DNA of 64,000 nucleotides from SPDF01 sp963812085. Lineage in GTDB: Bacteria > Gemmatimonadota > Gemmatimonadetes > Gemmatimonadales > GWC2-71-9. A model generated the notes under the pieces. It worked only from the letters and a program-made list of their open reading frames with translations, ran no database searches and was not told the origin of the DNA. The stretch is from NCBI GenBank assembly GCA_963812085.1, contig CAWETL010000006.1, positions 62,001-126,000 on the forward strand, given 5' to 3'. The position numbers were made by a program, and so were the translations under genes. Positions 43,541 through 51,804 of this stretch are shown one piece after another (position 1 is the stretch's first letter; the number at the start of each line of letters is the position of its first letter).

Positions 43541-44371
43541 ATGATCAGGCGGCGACGCTCGTTCGTCCACACCCTCCGCGTCCTTTGTCTCCTCGGGGCC
43601 GCAGCGGCCCCCTTCCGGCCCAGGGCCGGTTCACCACCCACGTCATCACCGATACCTCGTACCATCGCGCACGCCACGTGTGGGTGCACACACCCGCCGG
43701 CTACGATCCGCACCGCGCGGCGCCCTATCCGCTGATCGTGGCGTTCGACGGCGACGAGTACCGCGATACGATGCCCCTGCCGCACGTGCTCGACAGCCTG
43801 GCGGCCGCCGGGGCGTCGCCCGCCTTCGTGGCGGTCCTGATCGATGATTCGAGCGGCGCCGTACGATTGGCGGACCTGGCCAACGCGACGCGCATGGTGA
43901 CCTTCCTGGCCAATCAACTCATTCCGTGGATCCGCCAGGGGTGGCACGTGACCGCCGATCCGGCGCAGGTGATCGTGACCGGATCCAGCGCCGGCGGGCT
44001 CGCGGCGTCGTTCGTCGCGTTCGAGCGGCCGGATCTCTTCGGGAACGTCTGGTCCCAGAGCGGCGCGTTCTGGCGGGGAGCGGAGGCCTCCAACCAGGCG
44101 CCGTGGGAGTGGCTGGCGGAACAGGTGTCTGCCTCCCCCAGACGGGAGGTTCGATTCGTGCTGGATGTCGGGGCGCTCGAAGACCATCGCGACCCTCGGC
44201 GGACAGGGGCCGAATTTCCTCGACGCCAGCCGGCGGTTTCGCGACGCGCTGACCGCGAAGGGATATGACGTCACCTACACCGAGGTGGCAGGCGGAAACC
44301 ACGGACCGGAGTGGTGGCGGCCGAGGCTATCCGCCGGGATCGTCACGCTGAGTGCCGGCTGGCCCCGGTGA
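43541..44371 (+). pseudogene. Secreted putative esterase (Fes/esterase-D-like), two frame breaks
   Basis: The signal peptide is in frame 2 from ATG 43541 (RRRRSFVHTLRVLCLLGAAA). The hydrolase body is in frame 1 from about 43610 (GRFTTHVITDTSYHRARHVW, PYPLIVAFDGDEYRDTMPL, the nucleophile motif GSSAGG and NVWSQSGAFW). The C-terminal part returns to frame 2 near 44183 (TIATLGGQGPNFLDASRRFR, then GNHGPEWWRPRL with the likely catalytic His). Dropping one G in GAAGACC repairs the second break; the first sits at a C5 run. Corrected length is about 276 residues. Such enzymes hydrolyse siderophore or other esters. Confidence 0.72.
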
Positions 44372-44390
44372 TCGCGTGGGCCGCCCGAAG

Positions 44391-44897
44391 ATGATCCGCG
44401 ACGCGACTCCGGCCGATTTTCCGGCGATCCTCGCCCTGAACCTCGAGTCCGAGCATTTCCTGGCCGCCCTCGCCCCGGCACAATTGGCCCGGTTGCATGC
44501 CATGGCGGACCGCCTCCGCGTGGTCGAGCTGGACGGCGCGGTCGTGGCCTTTCTCCTCACGTTGCGCGAAGGCGCCGAATACGACAGCCCGAACTACCGG
44601 TACTTCGCAGGACGCTACGATACCTTCCTGTATGTGGACCGGATCGTGGTCGCCGGCGCGCACCAGGGGCGGGGGGTCGGCGCCGCGTTGTATGACGATC
44701 TCTTCGCGCACGCGCGGCGGACCGGCGCGGAGCGGGTGACCTGCGAGATCGACGCGATCCCGCCCAATGAGGCCTCGCGCCGGTTCCATGCCCGGTACGG
44801 GTTCCGCGAACTCGGCCGGCAGTGGGTGGCCGACGGCCGGAAACAGGTCTCGCTGCAGGAGGCGCCCGTCCCCGTCTCCGACGCCGGGCGATCATGA
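44391..44897 (+). CDS. GNAT-family N-acetyltransferase
   Basis: 168 residues. MIRDATPADFPAILALNLES is the typical first strand and helix, DRIVVAGAHQGRGVGAALYD the acetyl-CoA-binding motif A, and ASRRFHARYGFRELGRQ motif B. The substrate is unknown. The ATG at 44391 fits the family start. The next gene's ATG overlaps its stop (ATGA), so the pair is co-translated. Confidence 0.92.
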   Translation: MIRDATPADFPAILALNLESEHFLAALAPAQLARLHAMADRLRVVELDGAVVAFLLTLREGAEYDSPNYRYFAGRYDTFLYVDRIVVAGAHQGRGVGAALYDDLFAHARRTGAERVTCEIDAIPPNEASRRFHARYGFRELGRQWVADGRKQVSLQEAPVPVSDAGRS

Positions 44898-45316
44898 CCA
44901 TCGACCCTGCCACGGAACGATTCGTCGTCCCCATCACGGTCGGGCCGGACGACATCGACGAGCTCGGCCACGTCAACAACGTGGTCTACGTCCGCTGGGT
45001 CCAGGAGATCGCCACGGCCCACTGGCAGGCGGCCGCCACCCCGGAACAGCAGGCCGACATGGCCTGGGTCGTGGTGCGCCACGAGATCGACTACAAACAC
45101 CCGGGGTTTCTCGGCGAACGTCTCCTGGGACGCACCTGGGTGGGGGGCGTCGTGGCGCGCACCTTCGAGCGGAACACCGAGATCCTCCGGGAACAGGACG
45201 AGCGGTTGCTGGCCCGGGCCCGGACGTTGTGGTGCCCGATCAGCCGCGCCACCGGCCGGGTGATCACCGTCAGCGACGCCGTGCGCGACCGCTTTTCCGT
45301 TCCCGACCACTCCTGA
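44894..45316 (+). CDS. 4HBT-type acyl-CoA thioesterase
   Basis: 140 residues, hotdog fold. DIDELGHVNNVVYVRWVQEIA carries the catalytic Asp/His/Asn region of 4-hydroxybenzoyl-CoA thioesterase-like enzymes; VRHEIDYKHPGFLGERLLG and TEILREQDERLLARARTLW are the following strands. It should hydrolyse an acyl-CoA. It starts within the stop of the acetyltransferase gene. Confidence 0.92.
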   Translation: MTIDPATERFVVPITVGPDDIDELGHVNNVVYVRWVQEIATAHWQAAATPEQQADMAWVVVRHEIDYKHPGFLGERLLGRTWVGGVVARTFERNTEILREQDERLLARARTLWCPISRATGRVITVSDAVRDRFSVPDHS

Positions 45317-45328
45317 GACGGCGGGTCG

Positions 45329-46012
45329 ATGGGTATTCCCCTGATGGATGCACGGATCGCGGCCTATCTCGACCAGCTGGTCCCGCCACGCGACCCGGTG
45401 ATGGCGGAGATGGAAGCCGACGCCGAGCGGACCGGCTTCCCGATCATCGGCCCCGCCAGCGGGCAGCTCTGCTACCTGCTCACCCGCCTGACGGGCGCCC
45501 GGCAGGTCTGCGAGCTGGGCTCGGGTTTCGGATATTCGACCGCCTGGTTTGCGCGCGCGGTGAAGGAGAACGGCGGAGGCACCGTCCACCATATCGTCTG
45601 GGACGACGCGCTCTCCGTGCGGGCCCGCGCATACCTCCGGCGGATGCGGCTCGACGACCAGGTCGCCTTTCACGTCGGGGAGGCGGTGGGCCGGCTCCGG
45701 GAGTTGCCGGGCCCGTTCGACCTGATCTTCAACGACATCGACAAGGACGGATATCCCGAGGCCCTCCGCGTCATCGAGACCAGGCTCCGGCCCGGCGGGC
45801 TCCTCATCGCCGACAACCTGCTCTGGAGCGGCCGTGTGCTTGACGAGGCGGATCGGTCGGAGAAAACTGAGGGCATTCGGACCTTCACCGCCCGGATCAC
45901 CGCCAGCCCCGACTGGACCGGCTCGATTGTCCCGATCCGCGACGGCGTGATGGTGGCCCGCTGGTCGCCGGCGGGGCCCGTCGACGGCGGCGGGGAGCGA
46001 ACCGTGCGGTAG
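45329..46012 (+). CDS. SAM-dependent O-methyltransferase (CCoAMT/COMT type)
   Basis: 227 residues. The SAM motif CELGSGFGYSTAWFARA, the DLIFNDIDKDGYPEA metal/substrate block and LIADNLLWSGRV are characteristic of class I cation-dependent O-methyltransferases (PF01596). The substrate, probably a catechol-like compound, is not determined. It follows the thioesterase by 12 bases and precedes the PAQR gene by 10, suggesting an operon. Confidence 0.93.
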   Translation: MGIPLMDARIAAYLDQLVPPRDPVMAEMEADAERTGFPIIGPASGQLCYLLTRLTGARQVCELGSGFGYSTAWFARAVKENGGGTVHHIVWDDALSVRARAYLRRMRLDDQVAFHVGEAVGRLRELPGPFDLIFNDIDKDGYPEALRVIETRLRPGGLLIADNLLWSGRVLDEADRSEKTEGIRTFTARITASPDWTGSIVPIRDGVMVARWSPAGPVDGGGERTVR

Positions 46013-46022
46013 CGCGGGCACC

Positions 46023-46667
46023 ATGCTTCCGACCATCAAGCGGCCGCAATCCCGCGGCGAGGAGATCGCCAACAGCCTGAGCCACGGCGTCGGGCTCATC
46101 GCCGCCGTCGTGGGTACGCCGATCCTCATCCGTGGCGCGCTTCGCGACGGCGGGCCGGCCAACGTCGTCGGGGCCGGTGTCTTTGCCGGCACGACCATCT
46201 GCCTCTACCTGGCCTCGACCCTGTACCACGCCGTGCCGCACGCCCGTGCCAAGGGCGTACTCCGGATGTTCGACCACGGGGCCATTTTTCTCCTGATCGC
46301 CGGGACCTACACGCCGTTCACCCTCGGCGTCCTCCGCGGTCCGTGGGGATGGACGCTTCTCGGCATCGTCTGGGGCCTGGCCGTCATCGGCGTCACGCTC
46401 AAGCTGACCACCCGGCTGCATCATCCCGTGGTCTCGACCGGTCTCTACCTCGGGATGGGGTGGCTGGCACTGGTCGCCGCCCGACCCTTCTGGCAGCGCG
46501 TCCCCCTGCCCGGCCTGCTCTGGCTCCTTGCCGGCGGCGTGGCATACACCGCGGGCGTGGCCTTCTTCACGGCCAAGCGCCTGCCGTACGGTCACCTCGC
46601 CTGGCATCTGTGCGTGCTGACCGGCACCGCCTGCCACTACTTCGCCGTCCTCTGGTATGCGATATGA
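46023..46667 (+). CDS. PAQR/hemolysin III-family membrane protein
   Basis: 214 residues, seven helices. The conserved zinc-site residues appear in SLSHGVG, STLYHAVPH, DHGAIFLLIAGTYTPF and HLAWHLCVLTGTACHY, as in bacterial YqfA/hemolysin III proteins. Bacterial members affect membrane lipid balance; haemolysis is not a reliable function. The next gene overlaps its stop by four bases. Confidence 0.93.
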   Translation: MLPTIKRPQSRGEEIANSLSHGVGLIAAVVGTPILIRGALRDGGPANVVGAGVFAGTTICLYLASTLYHAVPHARAKGVLRMFDHGAIFLLIAGTYTPFTLGVLRGPWGWTLLGIVWGLAVIGVTLKLTTRLHHPVVSTGLYLGMGWLALVAARPFWQRVPLPGLLWLLAGGVAYTAGVAFFTAKRLPYGHLAWHLCVLTGTACHYFAVLWYAI

Positions 46668-47170
46668 CCCGCCGCGGCGTGACCGACTCGCGCATCGGGC
46701 TCCGGACGATCGCCCTCTTCGAAGCCGCCAAGGGGCTGGTCGTCCTGCTCGCGGGGTCGGGGCTGCTGCTCCTGGTGCACCGCGACGTCCAGGCGATGGC
46801 GGAGCAGCTCGTCTCCCACCTGCATCTCGACCCGGCCAAGCGCTACCCCCGCATCTTCCTCCACATCGTGACCGGGGCGACGCCGGCCCGGCTCCGCCTG
46901 CTCGCCCTGGGCGCGCTGGCTTATGCCGCCGTCCGGTTCGCGGAGGCGTACGGCCTCTGGCGCGAACGGCGATGGGCCGAATGGATGGGGCTGGTGACCG
47001 GGGTCTTCTACGTCCCCTTCGAGGCGAGGGCGTTCGTCCGGCACCGGCACCTCGAGTCGCTGGTGGCGCTGGCGATCAACCTGGCGATCGTCGTCTACCT
47101 GGCGGTCCGCCTCCGGGCGGAGGCCGCGGGGCGCGACGATGCGGGCGAGACGGGGAATGGCGTGGGATAG
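46664..47170 (+). CDS. DUF2127-family membrane protein
   Basis: 168 residues. RTIALFEAAKGLVVLLAGSG opens the DUF2127 region; LRLLALGALAYAAVRFAEAYGL and WAEWMGLVTGVFYVPFEARAF complete the four-helix family pattern. The function is unknown. The ATG at 46664 overlaps the PAQR stop. Confidence 0.9.
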   Translation: MTRRGVTDSRIGLRTIALFEAAKGLVVLLAGSGLLLLVHRDVQAMAEQLVSHLHLDPAKRYPRIFLHIVTGATPARLRLLALGALAYAAVRFAEAYGLWRERRWAEWMGLVTGVFYVPFEARAFVRHRHLESLVALAINLAIVVYLAVRLRAEAAGRDDAGETGNGVG

Positions 47171-47192
47171 CGCGGCAGGGCAGATTCAGGTC

Positions 47193-47573
47193 ATGAGCCC
47201 CATGGTCCGGGCAGCCGTCCTCCTGATGGTGAGCGCCCTCACCCTCTACTCCATCGGCGTCTGGAGCGAGCGATGGACGGCCCGCCTCGAGCCGTGGCAC
47301 GTCGTGCTGTTCTGGTCCGGCTTCGTTTGCGACACCGCGGGAACGGAGATGATGCGCCGCATCGCCGGCGGGCTCCAGTTCAACCTGCACTCGCTCACCG
47401 GCGCGCTGGCCCTCGCCTTGATGCTGGGCCACGCCATCTGGGCCACCGTGGTCCTCAGGCACCACGACGAGCGCGCCCGGGCGACCTTCCACCGTATCAG
47501 CGTCGCCGTCTGGTGCCTGTGGCTCGTGCCGTTCTTCACCGGGATGGTCCTGGGGCGTCGCCTGGGGGTGTAA
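47193..47573 (+). CDS. HsmA/TIGR03987-like membrane protein
   Basis: 126 residues, four helices: VLLMVSALTLYSIGVWSERW, HVVLFWSGFVCDTAGTEMM, NLHSLTGALALALMLGHAIW and ISVAVWCLWLVPFFTGMVLG. His and Asp residues at helix ends (CDTAGT, GHAIW) match the family. The role is unknown. The ATG at 47193 is preferred; an ATG at 47139 would overlap the upstream gene by 32 bases. Confidence 0.85.
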   Translation: MSPMVRAAVLLMVSALTLYSIGVWSERWTARLEPWHVVLFWSGFVCDTAGTEMMRRIAGGLQFNLHSLTGALALALMLGHAIWATVVLRHHDERARATFHRISVAVWCLWLVPFFTGMVLGRRLGV

Positions 47574-47625
47574 GCGCACGTCTCCGCGGCCGCGAGGAAT
47601 CGACGGTCGGGAGTGCGAGGTGCGG

Positions 47626-48495
47626 CTACGCCCCGGGGTCGTGCAGCAGCACCCGCGTCGATTCGTCGCCGCCGAGCGGGTCGTTCAGGCCGTGGTTCGC
47701 CCGGAACGCCCCGACGCTGATTTCGCGCACGCGGCGGGCGTAATAGTCCTTGTTGGGTCGCTCGCCCTCGGCCCGATGGGGAGGGTGCAGCATATGCAGC
47801 GCGAGCACCTCGCGAAACACGTTTCTCCCGACGACCCCGGCGCGATGGAGCCGGCGCCCGAGGTCGTCGTCCTCGGCGCCCCAGCCGCGGTACTCCTCGT
47901 CGAGGCCATTGACCGCCACGAGATCGGCCCGCCACGCACCGAAGACGCCCCCCCGGAGCTTCGTGGCGATGGCCCGAACGCCGAGGGCGTGTTCGAGCCG
48001 GTACCACAGATCCTTCCGGTACTGCTTGCGCACCTCCCGTTCGCCGGCCGTGGAGACGAGGGTCTCGAGGCGCCGGGCGCGAATCAGGTCGTCTGTCATC
48101 CGCGCGGTCGCGGCCTCGTCGAGGCGCTCGAAGTTGCCGACCAGAAACTCGCGGGCGCGGGCATGGGCCATGAATCGTTCGACATACGACGGGAAAAGAA
48201 CGATGTCCTGGTCCGAGAAGATCAGGTAGTCACCCTGGGCCTCCCGGATGCCGTTGTTGCGGCACTTGGCCAGTCGAAACACCTGGTGGGGCTGCCGGAC
48301 GAACAGCACCGGGAACGGCAGTTCGGCCAGCACGTCCGCGATGCCCGACGGGACGTCCACGCTCGATCCGTCGTCGGTGATGACGACCTCGTCGACCGCC
48401 CGCGTCTGGGCAGCGTACGAGAGCAGTGACCGGCGAAGGAAGTCGGGTCGGTTGTAGCTGGAAATGACGGCGCTGACGCGAAGCGGAAGAGTCAT
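47626..48495 (-). CDS. GT2-family glycosyltransferase
   Basis: 289 residues. VSAVISSYNRPDFLRRSL and VITDDGSSVDVPSG are the nucleotide-sugar-binding start of GT-A enzymes. RLAKCRNNGIREAQGDYLIF and SDQDIVLFPSYVERF hold the metal-binding DxD-like Asp. The C-terminal GLDEEYRGWGAEDDDLGRRL is a galactosyltransferase-type (PF02709) ED motif. It probably adds a sugar to a surface polysaccharide. Starts at 48495 and 48516 are both in frame; neither has a ribosome site, which fits the near-leaderless promoter just upstream. Confidence 0.9.
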   Translation of the reverse strand: MTLPLRVSAVISSYNRPDFLRRSLLSYAAQTRAVDEVVITDDGSSVDVPSGIADVLAELPFPVLFVRQPHQVFRLAKCRNNGIREAQGDYLIFSDQDIVLFPSYVERFMAHARAREFLVGNFERLDEAATARMTDDLIRARRLETLVSTAGEREVRKQYRKDLWYRLEHALGVRAIATKLRGGVFGAWRADLVAVNGLDEEYRGWGAEDDDLGRRLHRAGVVGRNVFREVLALHMLHPPHRAEGERPNKDYYARRVREISVGAFRANHGLNDPLGGDESTRVLLHDPGA

Positions 48496-48526
48496 TCGGA
48501 GAGTTGCCGGTGGCATGGGCGAGTCA

Positions 48527-48555
48527 ATTGTAGGGGGAGGCCGCCGCTTTGTCCA
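48527..48555 (-). promoter_or_regulatory. Sigma-70-like promoter of the GT2 gene, near-leaderless
   Basis: On the minus strand TGGACA (48555-48550), a 17-base spacer and TACAAT (48532-48527) form a near-consensus promoter. The expected transcript start, near 48520, is only a few bases ahead of the ATG at 48516 and about 25 ahead of that at 48495. Confidence 0.55.
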
Positions 48556-48583
48556 TTGATCGCTCCGGTGCCGAGGGCGCACC

Positions 48584-49060
48584 TTGAAGATCTGGATCGA
48601 CGCCGACGCGACGCCGCGGGACGTAAAGGAGCTCGTCTTCCGCGCGGCGCGACGCCTGGACCTGCCCGCGGTGCTGGTGGCCAACCAGCGGCTGCAGCTG
48701 CCCGCCGGCAACCCGTGCGTCACGGCAGTCTGGGTCGATGGCGGGGCCGACGTGGCCGACCGGTACATCGTCGAGCACGCCGCCGCCGGCGACCTGGTCG
48801 TCACCCAGGACATCCCGCTGGCCGCCCTCCTGGTGCCGAAGGGCATCGTTGTGCTCGATCCCCGGGGAGACGAGCACACCGCGGACTCGATCGGCGAGCG
48901 GCTCTCCATCCGCGACTTCATGGAACAGGCCCGCACCGCCGGTGTCGTGACCGGAGGTCCTCCTCCCTTCGACGGGCGGGCCAGACAGGCGTTCGCCTCG
49001 GCGCTGGACCGGGCATTGACCCGGCTCCGGCCCAGGCGGCTGAACGAGGGGCAGGCATGA
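48584..49060 (+). CDS. YaiI/YqxD (DUF188) family protein
   Basis: 158 residues. It begins KIWIDADATPRDVKELVFRA and continues VDGGADVADRYIVEHAAAGD, VTQDIPLAALLVPKGIVVLDP and DRALTRL, the conserved blocks of this PIN-like family. The Asp set (DAD, D in VDGG, TQD) fits a nuclease-like fold, but the function is unknown. TTG at 48584 is the only start that keeps the family N-terminus. It overlaps the SDR gene by four bases. Confidence 0.92.
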   Translation: MKIWIDADATPRDVKELVFRAARRLDLPAVLVANQRLQLPAGNPCVTAVWVDGGADVADRYIVEHAAAGDLVVTQDIPLAALLVPKGIVVLDPRGDEHTADSIGERLSIRDFMEQARTAGVVTGGPPPFDGRARQAFASALDRALTRLRPRRLNEGQA

Positions 49061-49803
49061 AAGACAAGGTGATCGTCATCACGGGAGCGAGCAGCGGCAT
49101 CGGCGCCGCCCTGGCCGAGTTGATGGCGGCGCGTGGTGGGTCGGTCGTGCTCGTGGCCCGTCGCCGCGACGCGCTCGAGGCGGTGGCCGGGCGCTGCGGC
49201 ACGGGAGCGCTGGCCGTCCCGGCCGACGTCACCCGGCGGGACGAGGTCCGCCGGGTGGTGACCGAGGCGCTGGATCGCTTTGGGCACATCGACGTCTGGG
49301 TCAACAACGTGGGCCAGGGGATCACCCGCCCGCCCTCCGAGCTCACCGACACCGACATCGACGAGATCATGCTGGTCAACGTGAAGTCGGCGCTGTACGG
49401 CATGCAGGAGGTGCTCCCGCACTTCCAGGAACGCGGCGAGGGCCACGTCGTGAACGTCTCCTCGATGCTGGGGCGCATACCTTTCGCCGTCTTCCGCTCG
49501 GCGTACTGCGGGGCCAAGCACTTCCTCAACGCACTCACCGCGACCTTCCGCGCCGAGGTGCAGGAAAAGCACCCGGGCATCCAGGTGTCGCTCGTGTCAC
49601 CGGGGATCGTGCGGACGGATTTCGGCCTCAACGCGATGCACGGCGGTCCCGATTCGCGGCAGCTTCCCGACTCGCAGAGCGCCGAGGAGGTGGCGGCCGT
49701 GATCGCGGGCGTCATCGAGTCCCGTCGGGCCGACGTGTACACCCGGAGCGGCGCCCGCGACCGGGTTGTCGGGTACTACAACGGGATTGGAGAGGATCCA
49801 TGA
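49057..49803 (+). CDS. Short-chain dehydrogenase/reductase
   Basis: 248 residues, classical SDR. TGASSGIG binds NAD(P), VNNVGQG is the NNAG-like motif, SSM and YCGAK supply the catalytic Ser, Tyr and Lys, and VSPGIVRTDF follows. Arg residues after the second strand (VARRRD) favour NADP(H). The substrate is unknown. It shares overlaps with both neighbours (YaiI-like and PCu(A)C). Confidence 0.94.
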   Translation: MKDKVIVITGASSGIGAALAELMAARGGSVVLVARRRDALEAVAGRCGTGALAVPADVTRRDEVRRVVTEALDRFGHIDVWVNNVGQGITRPPSELTDTDIDEIMLVNVKSALYGMQEVLPHFQERGEGHVVNVSSMLGRIPFAVFRSAYCGAKHFLNALTATFRAEVQEKHPGIQVSLVSPGIVRTDFGLNAMHGGPDSRQLPDSQSAEEVAAVIAGVIESRRADVYTRSGARDRVVGYYNGIGEDP

Positions 49804-50282
49804 GCGGCCACTGGACACGAGGGGCGACCGCGTCGTTTCTGATGGGCGCCATCGCCGCCACGATCGGCCTCGCGGGGTGCCGTCCGGACCGGGGCGGGCA
49901 GGTCACCAAGGGCGCAATCGCCATCCGCCACGCGGTGGCCCCGGCGCCGGCGTCCCCGAGCGAGGCGACGGCGTTTCTCGTGATCGACAACCGGGGCGCC
50001 AATCCCGACACGCTCCTGTCCGCCAGCTCGCCGGACGCGGAGATGGCCATGCTGCACACGGTCGCCGCGGGCCGGATGGAAACGGTGGCCACGCTGGCGG
50101 TGCCGGCCGGGGGGCACGTGACCCTCGCACCCGGCGGGTACCATCTCATGCTGCACGGACTGAAACACGCCGTGGTCGCGGGCGACACGCTGACTCTGCA
50201 GTTGCGCTTTGCCGGGGCGGGCGAACTGGTCGTTCGCGCGCCGGTGCTCCGGTACTCCGAGGCGGTCGAGGCGCTCCCCTGA
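49800..50282 (+). CDS. PCu(A)C-type copper chaperone lipoprotein
   Basis: 160 residues. The lipobox IGLAGC marks a lipoprotein. The DUF461 domain shows the copper ligands of the H-M-HxM set (MLHT, GRMET and YHLMLHGL). Such proteins deliver Cu(I) to cytochrome oxidase Cu-A in the periplasm; no oxidase gene is present here. The ATG overlaps the SDR stop. A strong hairpin follows directly. Confidence 0.9.
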   Translation: MSGHWTRGATASFLMGAIAATIGLAGCRPDRGGQVTKGAIAIRHAVAPAPASPSEATAFLVIDNRGANPDTLLSASSPDAEMAMLHTVAAGRMETVATLAVPAGGHVTLAPGGYHLMLHGLKHAVVAGDTLTLQLRFAGAGELVVRAPVLRYSEAVEALP

Positions 50283-50287
50283 TCGGC

Positions 50288-50321
50288 AACGCGCCGTCCC
50301 CGCAAGCGGGGGCGGCGCGTT
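50288..50321. terminator. Strong GC hairpin between convergent genes
   Basis: A 16-position stem (AACGCGCCGTCCCCGC against GCGGGGGCGGCGCGTT, one G-U) with a minimal AA-centred loop lies 6 bases after the PCu(A)C stop. It stands between convergent genes and its A/T ends could serve both directions. No T-run follows. Confidence 0.6.
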
Positions 50322-50371
50322 CGACATGACCTGCCTCGCGACCCGGTTGGCGTCAGCCGGCCGAGCCGGCG

Positions 50372-51550
50372 TCAGTCACCATCCTGCTCCATATCCTCGT
50401 CGTGATGTCCCCAGTCCTTCGCCCCCGGCACGTTGACCTGCAAGATCTCGCCGGGCTGCGGGGGCCCGAACCCCTTGTTCGATATGTAAAGCTTGCCGTC
50501 GGGGCCGAATCGCATGCCAGTGGGCAGGAAGAGCGAGTCCACGATCACGTCGCGGTTGCCGTGGCGGTCGAGCCGGACCACGCGGCCCGTCATGGGAGCC
50601 GGGAACCCGGGCGCCGTGGTGCTCTCCAGCACATACAGCCGGCCCCGGTGGTCGAAGTCGAGTCCGAGGACGGTGGTGAACCCCTCCGCGACGACCGTCA
50701 CGTGCCCCGAACGCGACACGCGGAGAATCTTTTCGGCGCCGGGCGTCACCGGGAAGGTGCCGAGGTTGCTGATGTACAGCGCACCGCGGCGCTCGGCCAC
50801 CACGGTCGGAACGATGTGGCCCTGGGACGCCGAGATGTCGGCGATCCGAGTCACCGCGCCGGTCCGCGGGTTGACGACGACGACCTCGCCATGATTCGGC
50901 TCCACGGCGATCAGCGAGCCCCGCGACTCGATCATGCTGTACCAGGAGCCGTCCGGCTCGTAATCGTCTTCCTCGGGCTGCGCGACCGGATGAGCGGCCT
51001 GGTAGGCGCTGAGATTGGCCGAGACGCTCCACGAGCCGCCCGACCCGATCTTCGCGATGCTCGCCGGCACGTCGGCGGAGCCGTGTGAGCAGCCACCGCC
51101 CGCCACCAGCGCATAGAGCTTGTTGCCGATGAACGCCACATCCTGGACGCCCAGCACGTCACCGACGGCGTTCAGACCGGAGGGAAAGCCGTCGGCCACG
51201 GTGGTCCGATTTCCGTGCCGGTCGACCCGGGAGATGCGACCGGTCGGGCCATTGGTGTAGGGGCCGATCGGCGGGATCACCTGCGCGCACTGCTCGGCCG
51301 TCGTGGCGGTCGAGCCCCCGGAGCCGGCCTCGGCCACGTAGATGTCGCCATGCGGACCGAAGGTGAAGTTGCGCGGGAAGTTGAGGCCGGTCGCGAACAC
51401 CCTTACCGAAGCGGTGGTTCCGCCTGCATCCTGCGACACCGCGGGGCCGGTGATCGGCGCGGCCGTCTCGGGCGGGTTGCCCGAGTCGCAGGCTGAAATG
51501 GCGAGTGCGAACCCCAGACTGGCGACCAGTGTTGTCTTGCCGAACGACAT
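50372..51550 (-). CDS. ScyD/ScyE-like beta-propeller lipoprotein
   Basis: 392 residues. A lipobox-like AISAC follows the leader at about residue 20. The body is a six-bladed propeller of ScyD/SMP-30 type: VFATGLNFPRNFTFGPHGDI, GPTGRISRVDRHGNRTTVAD, GFTTVLGLDFDHRGRLYVLE and FLPTGMRFGPDGKLYISNKG repeat the same strand pattern. Such secreted proteins have poorly known roles. The ATG at 51550 is preceded by a GGAGG site. The N-terminal extension open to 51787 is non-coding. Confidence 0.9.
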   Translation of the reverse strand: MSFGKTTLVASLGFALAISACDSGNPPETAAPITGPAVSQDAGGTTASVRVFATGLNFPRNFTFGPHGDIYVAEAGSGGSTATTAEQCAQVIPPIGPYTNGPTGRISRVDRHGNRTTVADGFPSGLNAVGDVLGVQDVAFIGNKLYALVAGGGCSHGSADVPASIAKIGSGGSWSVSANLSAYQAAHPVAQPEEDDYEPDGSWYSMIESRGSLIAVEPNHGEVVVVNPRTGAVTRIADISASQGHIVPTVVAERRGALYISNLGTFPVTPGAEKILRVSRSGHVTVVAEGFTTVLGLDFDHRGRLYVLESTTAPGFPAPMTGRVVRLDRHGNRDVIVDSLFLPTGMRFGPDGKLYISNKGFGPPQPGEILQVNVPGAKDWGHHDEDMEQDGD

Positions 51551-51576
51551 GGGAGGATTCCTCCGCGCAAAAGAGG

Positions 51577-51595
51577 GCGGCGGCATTTCCGCCGC
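51577..51595 (-). other. Stem-loop in the leader of the ScyD-like gene
   Basis: GCGGCGG (51577-51583) and CCGCCGC (51589-51595) pair perfectly around a 5-base loop, 27 bases ahead of the minus-strand ATG. The rest of this 254-base divergent gap shows no convincing promoter. Confidence 0.25.
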
Positions 51596-51804
51596 AGAAC
51601 AGAGGGGGCCATGCGGAGCTGGGGTGCCCGTCTGTTTGGGCCCACCCGAATTCCGACCGCCACACCCTACATTCCGGTACGCGACTTGGGAAGAGGGCCC
51701 CTGGGCCGCCAAGGGGGGCGGCAGGGGCCCTCGCCAGGATCCGGCTGCGTGGCGCCGGGACTCGTGGGGCCGTACCTTTTCGGCCAACCCATCCCGGCGG
51801 CTCC

